A DNA stretch of 64,000 nt. It comes from Alphaproteobacteria bacterium (GTDB taxonomy: Bacteria; Pseudomonadota; Alphaproteobacteria; Micropepsales; Micropepsaceae). The notes below the pieces were generated by a model. It was given only the letters and a program-made list of their open reading frames with translations. It had not been told where the DNA came from and did no database searches. Position numbers and translations under genes: made by a program. The DNA lies in contig CANJJD010000009.1 in NCBI GenBank assembly GCA_947474645.1, positions 1-64,000 on the forward strand, read 5' to 3'. Positions 1-9,182 of this stretch are shown in pieces; the first letter of the stretch is position 1; every line of letters starts with the position of its first letter.

Positions 1-82
1 CACCCTTGCCCTGAGAGATCAAAACTTCAATCTGGCGTAGCAAAATCACTATCTGCTCCGCGCTAAAACACTTCTTCGGCAT
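1..82 (-). CDS. IS3-family transposase OrfA, N-terminal part only (runs off the window)
   Basis: Reading the minus strand from the ATG at 82-80 gives an open frame to the window edge. It starts MPKKCFSAEQIVILLRQIEV, the typical beginning of the helix-turn-helix OrfA of IS3-family elements (family pattern: basic residues, then F-x-x-E-Q-I-V-x-L-L-R-Q). OrfA binds the element ends and is normally joined to the DDE-integrase OrfB by programmed frameshifting. Only 27 residues are visible, so the subgroup and intactness cannot be judged. The DNA is more AT-rich than the neighbouring genes, as expected for an acquired element. Confidence 0.7.
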   Translation of the reverse strand, partial: MPKKCFSAEQIVILLRQIEVLISQGKG

Positions 83-142
83 AACTAAGGTCCTTTCCAA
101 GTCAGTTTCTCTCAAACCGCTTGGTACAAAAAGACCCGGTCA
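1..142 (-). mobile_element. End of an IS3-family insertion sequence
   Basis: The OrfA start is followed outward by about 60 non-coding bases ending in GACCCGGTCA at 133-142. Read inward this is TGACCGGGTC, a TG...CA-type terminus like those of IS3 elements. Immediately beyond 142 the sequence becomes the coding frame of a tyrosine-kinase-like gene with no start codon of its own. The border at 142 is inferred from the 5'-TG terminus and the switch in coding content. The other inverted repeat and the target duplication lie outside the window. Confidence 0.6.
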
Positions 143-584
143 GGTCACCAAGATGGGCAAGAAGGCGATCCTGGTGGACTGCGCGCCACAGCGCCAATCG
201 TCCAAGGCCGTCAAGGCCCCGATCAAGACCGGACTGTACGATGTGCTGACCGGCACCGTGCCGCTGAACCAGGCGCTGACCAAGGATCCGCGCGGAGACA
301 CCTATCTGCTGGCCACGCCCAAGCGGCCGAAGAATGCCGTCACCATGTTCCAGTCCCGCCCCATGGAACGGCTGGTGTCGGTGCTGCGCGGCGGCGCCGA
401 TTTCGTGGTGATCGATTGCGGCCCGGTGGGCAAAGGTTCGGATGCGGCGGTGATCGCGCGGCTGGCCGACGCCACCGTGCTGGTATCGCGCCGCCAGATG
501 CTGCACAGCCCGCTGGTGGCCCATGCGGCACAGGTGCTGGAGGACGCCAAGGCGGCGCCCATCGGAATCGTGATTACCAAATAA
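143..584 (+). pseudogene. Polysaccharide biosynthesis tyrosine-kinase-like (CpsD/Wzc C-domain) gene, 5' end removed by the insertion
   Basis: The frame is open from the insertion border to the stop at 582-584. An internal ATG at 153 would give 143 residues. The order of motifs matches the distal half of BY-kinase/ParA-like domains: MGKKAILVDC (strand before Walker A'), GLYDVLTGTVPLNQAL, LLATPKRPKNAV, then GGADFVVIDCGPV (Walker B-like) and a final VLEDAKAAPIGIVITK. The P-loop that should precede it is missing. Walker A' has VDCAPQ where active kinases have acidic residues (D-x-D), and no Tyr-rich tail is seen. It is most likely a non-functional remnant of an exopolysaccharide export/regulation gene. 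A ParA-like ATPase is the alternative reading. Confidence 0.65.
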
Positions 585-587
585 GAT

Positions 588-665
588 TGTCATTCCCGCG
601 TAAGCGGGAATCCAGTGCGCGGAGCGCCATCAAAAAGATGGATGCCCGCTTTCGCGGGCATGACA
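588..665. repeat. Two-hairpin intergenic repeat, copy 1
   Basis: A 78-bp unit is bounded by TGTCAT and ATGACA. It contains two GC-rich hairpins, TTCCCGC...GCGGGAA near 594-611 and GCCCGC...GCGGGC near 644-659, joined by a short variable linker. The outer arms (GTCATTCCCGC / GCGGGCATGAC) also pair imperfectly. It lies between the convergent 3' ends of the truncated kinase gene and gltD. A second copy is at 22283-22362, in the same kind of position. It is probably a REP/MITE-like mobile palindrome that may act as a bidirectional terminator. Confidence 0.85.
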
Positions 666-669
666 GGAT

Positions 670-2136
670 TTAGCGCGGCAACTCCGACGAGCCCATCAGG
701 AACTCGTCCACGCCGCGGGCGCACTGGCGGCCTTCGCGGATCGCCCACACCACCAAAGACTGGCCACGGCGCATGTCGCCGCAGGAGAAGATCTTGGCCT
801 TGCTGGTCTGGTAGGTGGTCAGCGGCGCCTTGACGTTGCCGCGCGCATCCAGCTCCACACCCGACTGTTCCACCAGGCCCGCCTTCTTGGGACCGACAAA
901 TCCCATCGCCAGCAGAACCATGTCAGCCTTGAGGGTGAATTCGCTGCCCGGCACTTCCACCAGGTTCATCTTGCCGCCGTCCCCCAACTGCCAGTCCACC
1001 CGCACGCATTCCAGGGCGGTGATTTTGCCCCCCTTACCATCATTTAAGTCGCCGATGGCGCGCTTGGTCTGCACCGACCAGTCGCGCTCGCAGCCTTCCT
1101 GGTGCGAAGACGAGGTGCGCAGCTTCATGGGCCAATCTGGCCATACCAACTGCTTGTTTTCCTTGGCCGGCGGCTGCGGCATGATTTCGAACTGGGTCAC
1201 CGAGGCGGCGCCATGGCGGTTGGAGGTGCCCACGCAGTCCGAGCCGGTATCGCCGCCGCCGATCACCACCACATGCTTGCCCTTGGCCGACAGGGTGCCG
1301 CCCGGCGCGGCCTTGGCTTCGGGGTCGCCCGCGACGCGCTTGTTCTGCTGCACCAGGAAGTCCATGGCGAAGTGGATGCCGTCCAGCTCGCGGTTGGTGA
1401 CGGCCAGGTCGCGCGGGTCTTCTGCGCCGCCCGACAGTACCACCGCGTCATAATCGGCCTGCAGCATGTCCATCGAGACGGAAACGCCGACTTCGACATT
1501 GGTGCGGAAGGCGACGCCTTCGGCTTCCATCTGGCGCATGCGGCGGTCGATCAGGTGCTTTTCCATCTTGAAGTCGGGAATGCCGTAGCGCAGCAGCCCG
1601 CCGATGCGGTCGGCCTTTTCAAACAGGGTCACGCTGTGGCCGGCGCGCGCAAGTTGCTGGGCGGCCGCCATGCCGGCCGGGCCCGAGCCCACCACCGCCA
1701 CGGTCTTGCCGGTTTTCTTCGCAGGCACCTGGGGCTGGACCCAGCCTTCTTCCCAGGCGCGGTCCACGATCTGGCATTCGATGGTCTTGATGGTGACCGG
1801 GCTGTCCATGATGTTGAGGGTGCAGCTTGCCTCGCAGGGCGCGGGGCAGATGCGGCCGGTGAATTCCGGGAAATTGTTGGTCGAATGCAGCGTCTCGGAC
1901 GCGGTGCGCCACTGGTCGCGATAGACCAGGTTGTTCCAGTCGGGGATCAGGTTGTTGACCGGGCAACCCTGGTGGCAGAAGGGAATGCCGCAATCCATGC
2001 AGCGCGCCGCCTGTTTGCTGACTTCCGGCGCCGGCAGGGGATGGACGAACTCGTGATAATTGTTGATCCGCACTTCCGGCTTTTCGCTGGGCCGTTCGGC
2101 GCGTTCGATTTCCAGGAATCCTGTGATCTTGCCCAT
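670..2136 (-). CDS. gltD: Glutamate synthase [NADPH] small (beta) subunit
   Basis: Supplies electrons from NADPH through FAD and Fe-S clusters to GltB, which makes two glutamates from glutamine plus 2-oxoglutarate. The 488-residue length is normal for the family. Cluster-binding cysteines lie at 46, 49, 54, 58 (CMDCGIPFC...GC) and 97, 101, 105 (CPAPCEASC). The FAD dinucleotide fold has GSGPAG near 150-155, and a second nucleotide-binding site is [13 protein letters not shown]. The start chosen is MGKITGFLE at 2136, five bases after the gltB stop. A longer upstream frame exists but lies inside gltB. It is the distal gene of a gltB-gltD operon and ends just before a two-hairpin repeat. Confidence 0.97.
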   Translation of the reverse strand: MGKITGFLEIERAERPSEKPEVRINNYHEFVHPLPAPEVSKQAARCMDCGIPFCHQGCPVNNLIPDWNNLVYRDQWRTASETLHSTNNFPEFTGRICPAPCEASCTLNIMDSPVTIKTIECQIVDRAWEEGWVQPQVPAKKTGKTVAVVGSGPAGMAAAQQLARAGHSVTLFEKADRIGGLLRYGIPDFKMEKHLIDRRMRQMEAEGVAFRTNVEVGVSVSMDMLQADYDAVVLSGGAEDPRDLAVTNRELDGIHFAMDFLVQQNKRVAGDPEAKAAPGGTLSAKGKHVVVIGGGDTGSDCVGTSNRHGAASVTQFEIMPQPPAKENKQLVWPDWPMKLRTSSSHQEGCERDWSVQTKRAIGDLNDGKGGKITALECVRVDWQLGDGGKMNLVEVPGSEFTLKADMVLLAMGFVGPKKAGLVEQSGVELDARGNVKAPLTTYQTSKAKIFSCGDMRRGQSLVVWAIREGRQCARGVDEFLMGSSELPR

Positions 2137-2141
2137 GTCTC

Positions 2142-5100
2142 TTACTCTGCCGCGATGGCGGCGCGCGCCTTGATGTCGGCCAGCGCCTTGGCATAGTCGG
2201 ACGGCATCACCTTGACGAATTTCGCCAGGCTCGCATCCCAATTGTCCAGCATCTGGCTGGCGCGCGGGCTGCCCGTGCGCAAAAGATAGCGTTCCACCAG
2301 GATGCGCAGCCGCTCGGCGTCGAAGCGCAGCAGGTCACCCATCCCCGGATCGGAGACGCTGACCGAGCGTTGCTTGGGCAGGTCGGGATGATCGCCGCCC
2401 TCGGCGGGAGCGATCTTTTCCAGCTTGACCATGGCGTGGTTGCAGCGCTGATCGAAATTGCCTTCCTCGTCGAAGACATAGGCGATGCCGCCCGACATGC
2501 CGGCGGCGAAATTGCGCCCCGTCTTGCCCAGCACCACCACCACGCCGCCGGTCATGTATTCGCAGCCATGATCGCCGGTGCCTTCCACCACGGCGATGGC
2601 GCCGGAATTGCGCACCGCGAAACGCTCGCCCGCCACGCCCTGGAAATAGGCCTCGCCGGCGATGGCGCCGTACAGCACCGTGTTGCCGACAATGATGTTC
2701 TCGGCCGGATCGCGGGACAGGCCGGAGGGCGGCTTGACCACGATGCGCCCGCCGGAAAGTCCCTTGCCGACATAGTCATTGGCGTCGCCGGTCAGTTCCA
2801 GCGACACGCCGCGCGCCAGGAAAGCGCCGAAGGATTGGCCGGCCTGGCCGGTGAATTTCACGCTGATCGTGTCTTCCGGCAGCCCGGCATGGCCGTGGCG
2901 CTTGGCCACTTCGCCCGACAGCATGGCGCCGACGGTGCGGTCCACATTGCGCACGGTGCGTTCCAGGCGCACGGACTGGCCGTTCTCGATCGAGGGCAGG
3001 CTGGCGGCGATCAGGTCGTGATCCAGCGCCGATTCCAGCCCGTGATTCTGCTTTTCCCGGTGATGGATGGCGACGCCGGGCTTGGGCGTGACGCTGTACA
3101 GGATGCGCGACAGGTCCACGCCCTTGGCCTTCCAGTGGCCGACCGCCTTGTTCATGTTGATCTTGTCCACCCGCCCGATCATCTCGTTCAGGGTGCGGAA
3201 GCCCAGGCCCGCCATGATGACGCGCAGTTCTTCGGCCACGAAGAAGAAGTAATTGATCACATGCTCGGGCTGGCCGGTGAAGCGCTTGCGCAGCACCGGG
3301 TCCTGCGTGGCGACACCGACCGGGCAGGTGTTGAGATGGCACTTGCGCATCATGATGCAGCCCGAGGCGATCAGGGGCGCGGTGGCGAAGCCAAACTCAT
3401 CGGCGCCCAAGAGCGCGCCGATGGCGACATCGCGGCCGGTGCGAAGCCCGCCATCGACCTGCACCGCGACACGGCCGCGCAATCCGTTCAAGACAAGCGT
3501 CTGCTGGGTCTCGGCCAGGCCGATTTCCCAGGGCGAACCGGCATGGGTCAGTGAGGTCAGCGGCGAGGCGCCGGTGCCGCCTTCAAAGCCCGAAATGGTG
3601 ATGTGATCGGCGCGGCACTTGGCGACGCCGGCGGCGACGGTGCCGACACCGACTTCCGACACCAGCTTGACCGAGATGCGCGCCTTTTGATTGACGCTCT
3701 TGAGGTCGCGGATGAGCTGCGCGAGATCCTCGATGGAATAGATGTCGTGATGCGGCGGCGGCGAAATCAGGCCGACGCCGGGCGTCGAGTGACGCACCTT
3801 GGCGATATTGGCGTCCACCTTGTGGCCGGGAAGCTGGCCGCCTTCGCCGGGCTTGGCGCCTTGCGCCATCTTGATCTGGATGTCGTCGGCATTGACCAGA
3901 TACTCGGCGGTGACGCCGAAGCGGCCGGACGCCACCTGCTTGATCGCCGAGCGCATGGAATCGCCATTGGCCATCGGCTTGAAGCGGTCGGATTCCTCGC
4001 CGCCCTCGCCGGTGTTGGAACGGCCGCCGATGCGGTTCATGGCGATGGCGAGGTTGGTATGGGCCTCGCGGGAAATCGAACCGAAGCTCATGGCGCCGGT
4101 GGAGAATCGCTTGACGATTTCATTGGCCGGCTCGACCTCGTCGAGCGGCACCGACTCGCCGGTCTTGAACTGCATCAGCCCACGCAGGGTGAGGAGGCGC
4201 TCGGCCTGGTCGTTTATGGTGCTGGCGAACAGCTCATATTCGGCCGGATTGTTGCCGCGCACCGCATGCTGCAGGCGGGACACCGAATCCGGCGTCCAGG
4301 CATGGTCCTCGCCGCGCAGGCGGAAGGCATAGTCGCCGCCCACATCCAGCATGTTGCGGTAGATGGGATTGTCGCCGAAGGCGTCCTTGTGACGGCGCAC
4401 CGCTTCGCCGGCGATCTCCTTGAGGCCGATACCCTCGATGGTGGAGGCGGTGCCGGTGAAATATTTCTGGATGAAGTCGGTGGAAAGCCCGACCGCGTCA
4501 AAGATCTGGGCGCCGCAATAGGACTGGTAGGTGGAGATGCCCATCTTGGACATCACCTTGAGGACGCCCTTGCCGATGGCCTTGATGTAGTTCTTCTGCA
4601 CTTCATAGGGCTTGAGGGTCAGGCCCTGGCGCACCCGGATCTGCTCCAGGGTTTCAAACGCAAGGTACGGATTTATCGCCTCGGCGCCGTAACCGGCCAG
4701 CGCGCAGAAATGATGCACTTCGCGGGCTTCGCCGGTTTCGACAACAAGACCGGTCTGCATGCGCAGGCCCTGGCGCACCAGGTGATGATGCACGGCGGCG
4801 GTGGCCAGCAAGGCCGGCACCGGAATGCGGTCGGCGCTGACGGCGCGGTCCGACAGGATCAGAATATTGTTGTCCGCCAGCACCGCATCGGTGGCATTCA
4901 GGCAGATGCGCTGCACGGCATTGGACAGGCCCTCGGCGCCTTCCGACGCCGGCCAGGTGCAGTCAATGGTGCCGGTGCGGAAGGCGCCGTCCACCAGTTC
5001 GGAAATCGAGCGGATCTTCTCCACATCGGCGTTGGTCAGCACCGGCTGGGAAACTTCCAGCCGCTTGTGTGCGCCCGCATCGCGGCCCAGCAAATTGGGA

Positions 5101-6764
5101 CGCGGCCCGATCATGGAGACCAGGCTCATCACCAGCTCCTCGCGGATCGGATCGATCGGCGGGTTGGTGACCTGGGCGAAGTTCTGCTTGAAATAATTGT
5201 AGAGCAGCTTGGGCTTGTTCGACAGCACGGCAATGGGCGTGTCCGCGCCCATGGAGCCGAGCGGGTCATCGCCGGCAATCGCCATCGGCTCCAGGAAAAA
5301 CTGGATGTCTTCTTGCGTATAACCAAAGGCCTGCTGCTGATCGAGCAGTAGCGAGGGATCGTTGGCCGCGGGCCGATGATCCTCGGGCAGGTCGGGCAGG
5401 TCTTCCAGCTTGAACTGGGCGGCCTTCAGCCAGTCTTCATAGGGTTCGGCGGCGGAGAACTTCTTCTTGATCTCCTCGTCCTCGACGATGCGGCCTTCCT
5501 CGAAATCAATCAGCAGCATCTTGCCGGGCTGCAAGCGCCACTTGCGCTTGATCTTCTCCTCCGGCACCGGGATCACACCGGATTCCGAAGCCAGGATCAC
5601 CAGGTCATCGGCGGTTTCGATATAGCGCGCCGGACGCAAGCCGTTGCGGTCGAGCGTGGCGCCGATCTGGCGGCCGTCGGTGAAGGCGATTGCCGCGGGG
5701 CCGTCCCACGGCTCCATCAGCGCGGCATGATATTCGTAGAAAGCCTTGCGCGTGGGCGACATGCTCTTGTTGCCGGCCCAGGCTTCCGGGATCAGCATCA
5801 TAACGGCATGGGCCAAGGGATAGCCGCCGGCCACCAGCAGCTCCAGCGCATTGTCGAGACAGGCGGTGTCGGACTGGCCATGCGGAATCAGCGGCCACAT
5901 CTTGTCGAGATCCGGACCCAGCAGTTCGGATTCCATGCCGCGGCGGCGGGCATTCATCCAGTTGACGTTGCCGCGCACGGTGTTGATCTCGCCGTTATGG
6001 GCGATATAGCGATAGGGATGCGCCAGCTTCCAGGACGGGAAGGTGTTGGTGGAGAAGCGCTGATGCACCAGCGCCACCGCCGACACGGTCAAGGGATTCT
6101 GCAGGTCGCGGTAGAAGCGGCCAACGTCATGCGCCAGCAGCAAGCCTTTATAGACAACGGTGCGCGTCGACAGCGACGGCATGTAGAGCTGCTGGATGGC
6201 GGGCAGCTTGTGCTTCTTGGCCAGGTCCGCCAGCGGATTCTGCGTCTGCTTGCGGATGGTCAGCAGCTTGCGCTCGAATTGGTCCTGGTCGCGAATGTGC
6301 GGGCCGGCGGCGATGATCGCCTGGCGGATCAGCGGCATGCCGTCCAGCACGGTCTTGCCCAGCCCGGCCGGATCGGTCGGCACATCGCGCCAGCCCAGCA
6401 GCTTCTGGCCTTCGAGCTTGATGAAATGCTCAAACTGCTTGACCACGATCTCGCGCGCCTTGGCCTCGCGCGGCAGGAAACACATGGCCACGGCATACTT
6501 GCCCGGCTCGGGAAGCTTCACGCCCGTCTCACGCGCCCATTCGCGGAACAGGGGGTCGGGAATCTGGATCAGGATGCCGGCGCCGTCGCCGACCAGCGGA
6601 TCGGCGCCCACCGCGCCGCGATGATCCAGGTTGATAAGAAGCTGCAGCCCCAGCCCGATGATCTCATGGGACCTGGCGCCCTTGATGTTCGCGACAAAGC
6701 CGACGCCGCAAGCGTCATGCTCATTCGCGGGGTCGTAGAGACCCTGCTTCGGCGGATAACCCAT
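2142..6764 (-). CDS. gltB: Glutamate synthase large (alpha) subunit
   Basis: This 1540-residue protein has the full GltB architecture. An N-terminal class II glutamine amidotransferase begins at Cys19 ([13 protein letters not shown]), so an 18-residue propeptide should be removed to expose the catalytic cysteine. A central domain and an FMN-binding synthase domain follow ([38 protein letters not shown]). The 3Fe-4S motif C-x5-C-x4-C is [12 protein letters not shown], followed by PVGVATQDP. The C-terminal GXGXG beta-helix ends the protein. It makes glutamate in ammonia assimilation with GltD, its immediate downstream partner. Its upstream region faces the SOS promoter of imuA. Confidence 0.98.
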   Translation of the reverse strand: MGYPPKQGLYDPANEHDACGVGFVANIKGARSHEIIGLGLQLLINLDHRGAVGADPLVGDGAGILIQIPDPLFREWARETGVKLPEPGKYAVAMCFLPREAKAREIVVKQFEHFIKLEGQKLLGWRDVPTDPAGLGKTVLDGMPLIRQAIIAAGPHIRDQDQFERKLLTIRKQTQNPLADLAKKHKLPAIQQLYMPSLSTRTVVYKGLLLAHDVGRFYRDLQNPLTVSAVALVHQRFSTNTFPSWKLAHPYRYIAHNGEINTVRGNVNWMNARRRGMESELLGPDLDKMWPLIPHGQSDTACLDNALELLVAGGYPLAHAVMMLIPEAWAGNKSMSPTRKAFYEYHAALMEPWDGPAAIAFTDGRQIGATLDRNGLRPARYIETADDLVILASESGVIPVPEEKIKRKWRLQPGKMLLIDFEEGRIVEDEEIKKKFSAAEPYEDWLKAAQFKLEDLPDLPEDHRPAANDPSLLLDQQQAFGYTQEDIQFFLEPMAIAGDDPLGSMGADTPIAVLSNKPKLLYNYFKQNFAQVTNPPIDPIREELVMSLVSMIGPRPNLLGRDAGAHKRLEVSQPVLTNADVEKIRSISELVDGAFRTGTIDCTWPASEGAEGLSNAVQRICLNATDAVLADNNILILSDRAVSADRIPVPALLATAAVHHHLVRQGLRMQTGLVVETGEAREVHHFCALAGYGAEAINPYLAFETLEQIRVRQGLTLKPYEVQKNYIKAIGKGVLKVMSKMGISTYQSYCGAQIFDAVGLSTDFIQKYFTGTASTIEGIGLKEIAGEAVRRHKDAFGDNPIYRNMLDVGGDYAFRLRGEDHAWTPDSVSRLQHAVRGNNPAEYELFASTINDQAERLLTLRGLMQFKTGESVPLDEVEPANEIVKRFSTGAMSFGSISREAHTNLAIAMNRIGGRSNTGEGGEESDRFKPMANGDSMRSAIKQVASGRFGVTAEYLVNADDIQIKMAQGAKPGEGGQLPGHKVDANIAKVRHSTPGVGLISPPPHHDIYSIEDLAQLIRDLKSVNQKARISVKLVSEVGVGTVAAGVAKCRADHITISGFEGGTGASPLTSLTHAGSPWEIGLAETQQTLVLNGLRGRVAVQVDGGLRTGRDVAIGALLGADEFGFATAPLIASGCIMMRKCHLNTCPVGVATQDPVLRKRFTGQPEHVINYFFFVAEELRVIMAGLGFRTLNEMIGRVDKINMNKAVGHWKAKGVDLSRILYSVTPKPGVAIHHREKQNHGLESALDHDLIAASLPSIENGQSVRLERTVRNVDRTVGAMLSGEVAKRHGHAGLPEDTISVKFTGQAGQSFGAFLARGVSLELTGDANDYVGKGLSGGRIVVKPPSGLSRDPAENIIVGNTVLYGAIAGEAYFQGVAGERFAVRNSGAIAVVEGTGDHGCEYMTGGVVVVLGKTGRNFAAGMSGGIAYVFDEEGNFDQRCNHAMVKLEKIAPAEGGDHPDLPKQRSVSVSDPGMGDLLRFDAERLRILVERYLLRTGSPRASQMLDNWDASLAKFVKVMPSDYAKALADIKARAAIAAE

Positions 6765-6950
6765 TTAACCCCAACCGTACAAACCAGACACGATCCCCCC
6801 GCTCTCTCGTGGAAAGCCAAGGGAACCGCGCGTTTCTTAGAATTACCCAGCATCGAAACACGCCACCAGTTGCGGCGCAACATGCCAGTATTGCGCTGGG
6901 TAAATGCGTAGCCATGCAAATTGAGAGTGATTCACAACAAACCACCCGCC

Positions 6951-6979
6951 TTGACTCCCCTTGGGGTCGGAGCATTATA
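6951..6979 (+). promoter_or_regulatory. Predicted sigma-70-type promoter of imuA
   Basis: A TTGACT -35 element (6951-6956), a 17-base spacer and ATTATA (6974-6979) form a plausible -35/-10 pair. Transcription would begin about 6-9 bases further on, at roughly 6985-6988, at the imuA ATG (6989). The -10 hexamer directly abuts the LexA box, so bound LexA would cover the start site. The transcript would be almost or fully leaderless, which fits the absence of a Shine-Dalgarno sequence. Confidence 0.6.
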
Positions 6980-6994
6980 GAACATAACATGAAC
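6980..6994. promoter_or_regulatory. LexA operator (SOS box) GAAC-N7-GAAC
   Basis: GAAC at 6980-6983 and GAAC at 6991-6994 are separated by exactly seven bases. On the other strand this reads GTTC-N7-GTTC, the alphaproteobacterial LexA consensus. It overlaps the imuA start codon and sits right after the predicted -10 element. This placement and the damage-inducible cassette downstream make it a convincing operator. Confidence 0.88.
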
Positions 6995-7732
6995 AATATG
7001 GAAAAAATCCAGGAATTGCGCCATTTTCTGGCGCGGTATGACCTGCCCCAGGACCGGCCGCCGTTGACCCTTGGTCATCCACAGGCCGATGCGGTGCTGG
7101 GCGGGGGATTGCGACCTGGTGTCCTGCATGAAGTCTTTGCCGGGAACTGGAGCGCCGGCGGCTTTGCCGTGGCGCTGGCGATCCTGGCGGCCGGGACCAA
7201 ACCCCTGTTCTGGGTGCGGCCCGATTATGAGGCCATGGAGTATGGCGCGGTGTCGCCCAATGGCCTGTTGGAATTGGGCGGCGATCCCCGCCGGTTGATT
7301 GTCGTGCGAACCCGCAATGCCGCCGATGCCTTGTCGGCATCCGCCGACATCCTGGGCTGCCCGCATGCCGGCGCCGTGCTGCTGGAAATCGGCGGCATGC
7401 CCAAATGCCTGAACCTGGTGGCCGGCCGCCGCCTGGCCTTCGCGGCCAATGAAAGCGGCGTGACGGTGGTGATGCTGCGCGAAGGTGCACAAGCCGAGCC
7501 CAGCGCGGCGCTGACCCGTTGGCAGGTTTCGTCTGCGCCGTCGCGCGCCGACGATGACGATTGGGGCAACCCGGTTTTCGACGCAGCCCTGGTCCGCCAC
7601 CGCGCCGGCGGGCTGGGACATTTTCTGATGCAATGGAATCCCGAACATGCGGTCTTCACGACGCATCCTGGCGCTGTGGTTGCCGCGCCTGCCCACCGAC
7701 CGGCTTATCCGCAGGAACGGCGCGCCGTCTAA
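6989..7732 (+). CDS. imuA: ImuA, RecA-like accessory protein of the mutagenesis cassette
   Basis: About 247 residues. Features of ImuA/SulA-like RecA-fold proteins are HPQADAVLGGGLRPGVLHEVF near the N terminus (the degenerate P-loop region), PLFWVRPDY, and GAVLLEIGG in the position of the Walker B strand. ImuA works with ImuB and DnaE2 in SOS-induced translesion synthesis. The start at 6989 (MNNMEK) is preferred because the promoter and LexA box leave no room for a leader. The ATG at 6998 is an alternative, and a longer frame from 6809 would include the operator. The end overlaps imuB by 86 bases, implying coupled translation. Confidence 0.9.
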   Translation: MNNMEKIQELRHFLARYDLPQDRPPLTLGHPQADAVLGGGLRPGVLHEVFAGNWSAGGFAVALAILAAGTKPLFWVRPDYEAMEYGAVSPNGLLELGGDPRRLIVVRTRNAADALSASADILGCPHAGAVLLEIGGMPKCLNLVAGRRLAFAANESGVTVVMLREGAQAEPSAALTRWQVSSAPSRADDDDWGNPVFDAALVRHRAGGLGHFLMQWNPEHAVFTTHPGAVVAAPAHRPAYPQERRAV

Positions 7733-9182
7733 GGCGCCGCTGGTCGTCAGCGGAAAAAGCGGCAATGCCCTCCACGTCCATGCGCTGGAGGCACGCGCGG
7801 CCAGACTCGGACTCTATAAAGGCCAGCCCCTGGCCAACGCCCGGGCCATGGTGCAGCCGCTGGCCATCGTGCCGGCGGACGAGAAAGCCGATGCCGCGCT
7901 GCTGGAGGCGATCGCCGACTGGTGCGACCGCTTTACGCCTTTGGTCAGCCTGGATGCACCGGATGGACTGTTCCTGGACATCACCGGCGCGGCGCATCTG
8001 TTCGGCGGCGAGGCCGCGATGCTGGCCCATGTCACGGGGCTGATCGCCAAACAGGGCTTTGCCGTGCGCGGCGCCATCGCCGGCACCTCGCTGGCGGCGC
8101 ATGCCCTGGCGCGGTTTGCGCCTGCCATCGTACCGGCAGGCGGTGAAGCTGCAGCGATAGCGCCGCTGCCCATCACGGCGCTGGAATGCGACGACAAGAC
8201 CTTGCGCGCCCTGCGCCATGCCGGGCTCAAAACCGTGGGCATGGTGGCGGAGCGCTTGCACAGCGAATTGTCGGAGCGGCTGGGCAAAAGCTTCGTCACG
8301 CGATTGCGGGTGATGCTGGGGGCGGAAGAACAGCCGCTGACGCCGCGGCGCGCCCTGCCCGACCTGATGGCCGAGCGGCACTTTGCCGAACCCGTCGTAA
8401 CCCAGGATGCCATCGCCGCCGCGCTGCTGGGCCTGGCGCAAGCCTTGAGCGAAATCCTGGAACGCGAGGGTCGCGGGGCGCGGCTGCTGGAAGCGGTCTT
8501 TTTCCGCGCCGACGGCAAGGTGGAACGCATCGCCATCAAGACCGGCGAGCCCTTGCGCGATCCGAAAATCATCATGCGATTGCTGAACCAGAAGCTGGAT
8601 GCCCTGGCCGATCCGCTGGATCCCGGCTTCGGCTTTGATTTGGTCCGGCTGGAAGCCTTGCTGGCGGAAGAGACCAGGCCCGCCACCATCAGCTTCGACC
8701 ATGACGAGAATGCCCGCCGCCAGATCGGCTTTTTGGTGGACCGGTTAAGCGTGCGCTTCGGCTACACCCGCGTGCAACGCTTTGTGCCCCAGGACACCCA
8801 CATCCCCGAAGCCGCCAGCGCGGCGGTACCGGCGCAGGACCGCGATTTCGGCCCAGAAACCTGGACGTTAAAACGCTGCCCCGACGATCCCCCGCGACGT
8901 CCGTTGCGGCTGTTGCAAAAGCCGGAGAATATCGAAGCGGGCTTTCCACTCGCTCCTGACGGCCCACCCAAGTTTTTCCGCTGGCGGCAATGCCAGCATG
9001 ACGTAGCACGCGCCGAAGGGCCCGAGCGCGTCGCCATGGAATGGTGGCGCAACCCCGGACTGACGCGGGACTATTTCCGCGTCGAGACAAAAGCAGGGCA
9101 GCGCTTCTGGATTTACCGTGACGGGCTTCATGTGCAGGACCAGCTTGCACCGCGCTGGTATCTGCAAGGCGTGTTCGCATGA
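7647..9182 (+). CDS. imuB: ImuB, Y-family polymerase-like mutagenesis protein
   Basis: This 511-residue protein begins with LALWLPRLPTDRL, the ImuB signature, followed by the Y-family palm and fingers (SLDAPDGLFLDITGAAHLFGG), a thumb-like helix-hairpin-helix part and a little-finger region. In this family the catalytic carboxylates of true Y-family polymerases are generally lost. Here the N-terminal strand reads LWLPRL rather than the DxD of active enzymes, consistent with a non-catalytic hub that links DnaE2, ImuA and the beta clamp. It overlaps imuA at its start and dnaE2 by ATGA at its end. Confidence 0.93.
   Translation: MRSSRRILALWLPRLPTDRLIRRNGAPSKAPLVVSGKSGNALHVHALEARAARLGLYKGQPLANARAMVQPLAIVPADEKADAALLEAIADWCDRFTPLVSLDAPDGLFLDITGAAHLFGGEAAMLAHVTGLIAKQGFAVRGAIAGTSLAAHALARFAPAIVPAGGEAAAIAPLPITALECDDKTLRALRHAGLKTVGMVAERLHSELSERLGKSFVTRLRVMLGAEEQPLTPRRALPDLMAERHFAEPVVTQDAIAAALLGLAQALSEILEREGRGARLLEAVFFRADGKVERIAIKTGEPLRDPKIIMRLLNQKLDALADPLDPGFGFDLVRLEALLAEETRPATISFDHDENARRQIGFLVDRLSVRFGYTRVQRFVPQDTHIPEAASAAVPAQDRDFGPETWTLKRCPDDPPRRPLRLLQKPENIEAGFPLAPDGPPKFFRWRQCQHDVARAEGPERVAMEWWRNPGLTRDYFRVETKAGQRFWIYRDGLHVQDQLAPRWYLQGVFA

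Noticed and set aside
2370-6911. Long plus-strand open frames (394, 582 and 511 residues) opposite gltB
   Set aside because: They are His/Gly/Arg-rich, match no family, and run exactly antisense to a fully recognised gltB. They are the usual mirror frames of GC-rich genes.
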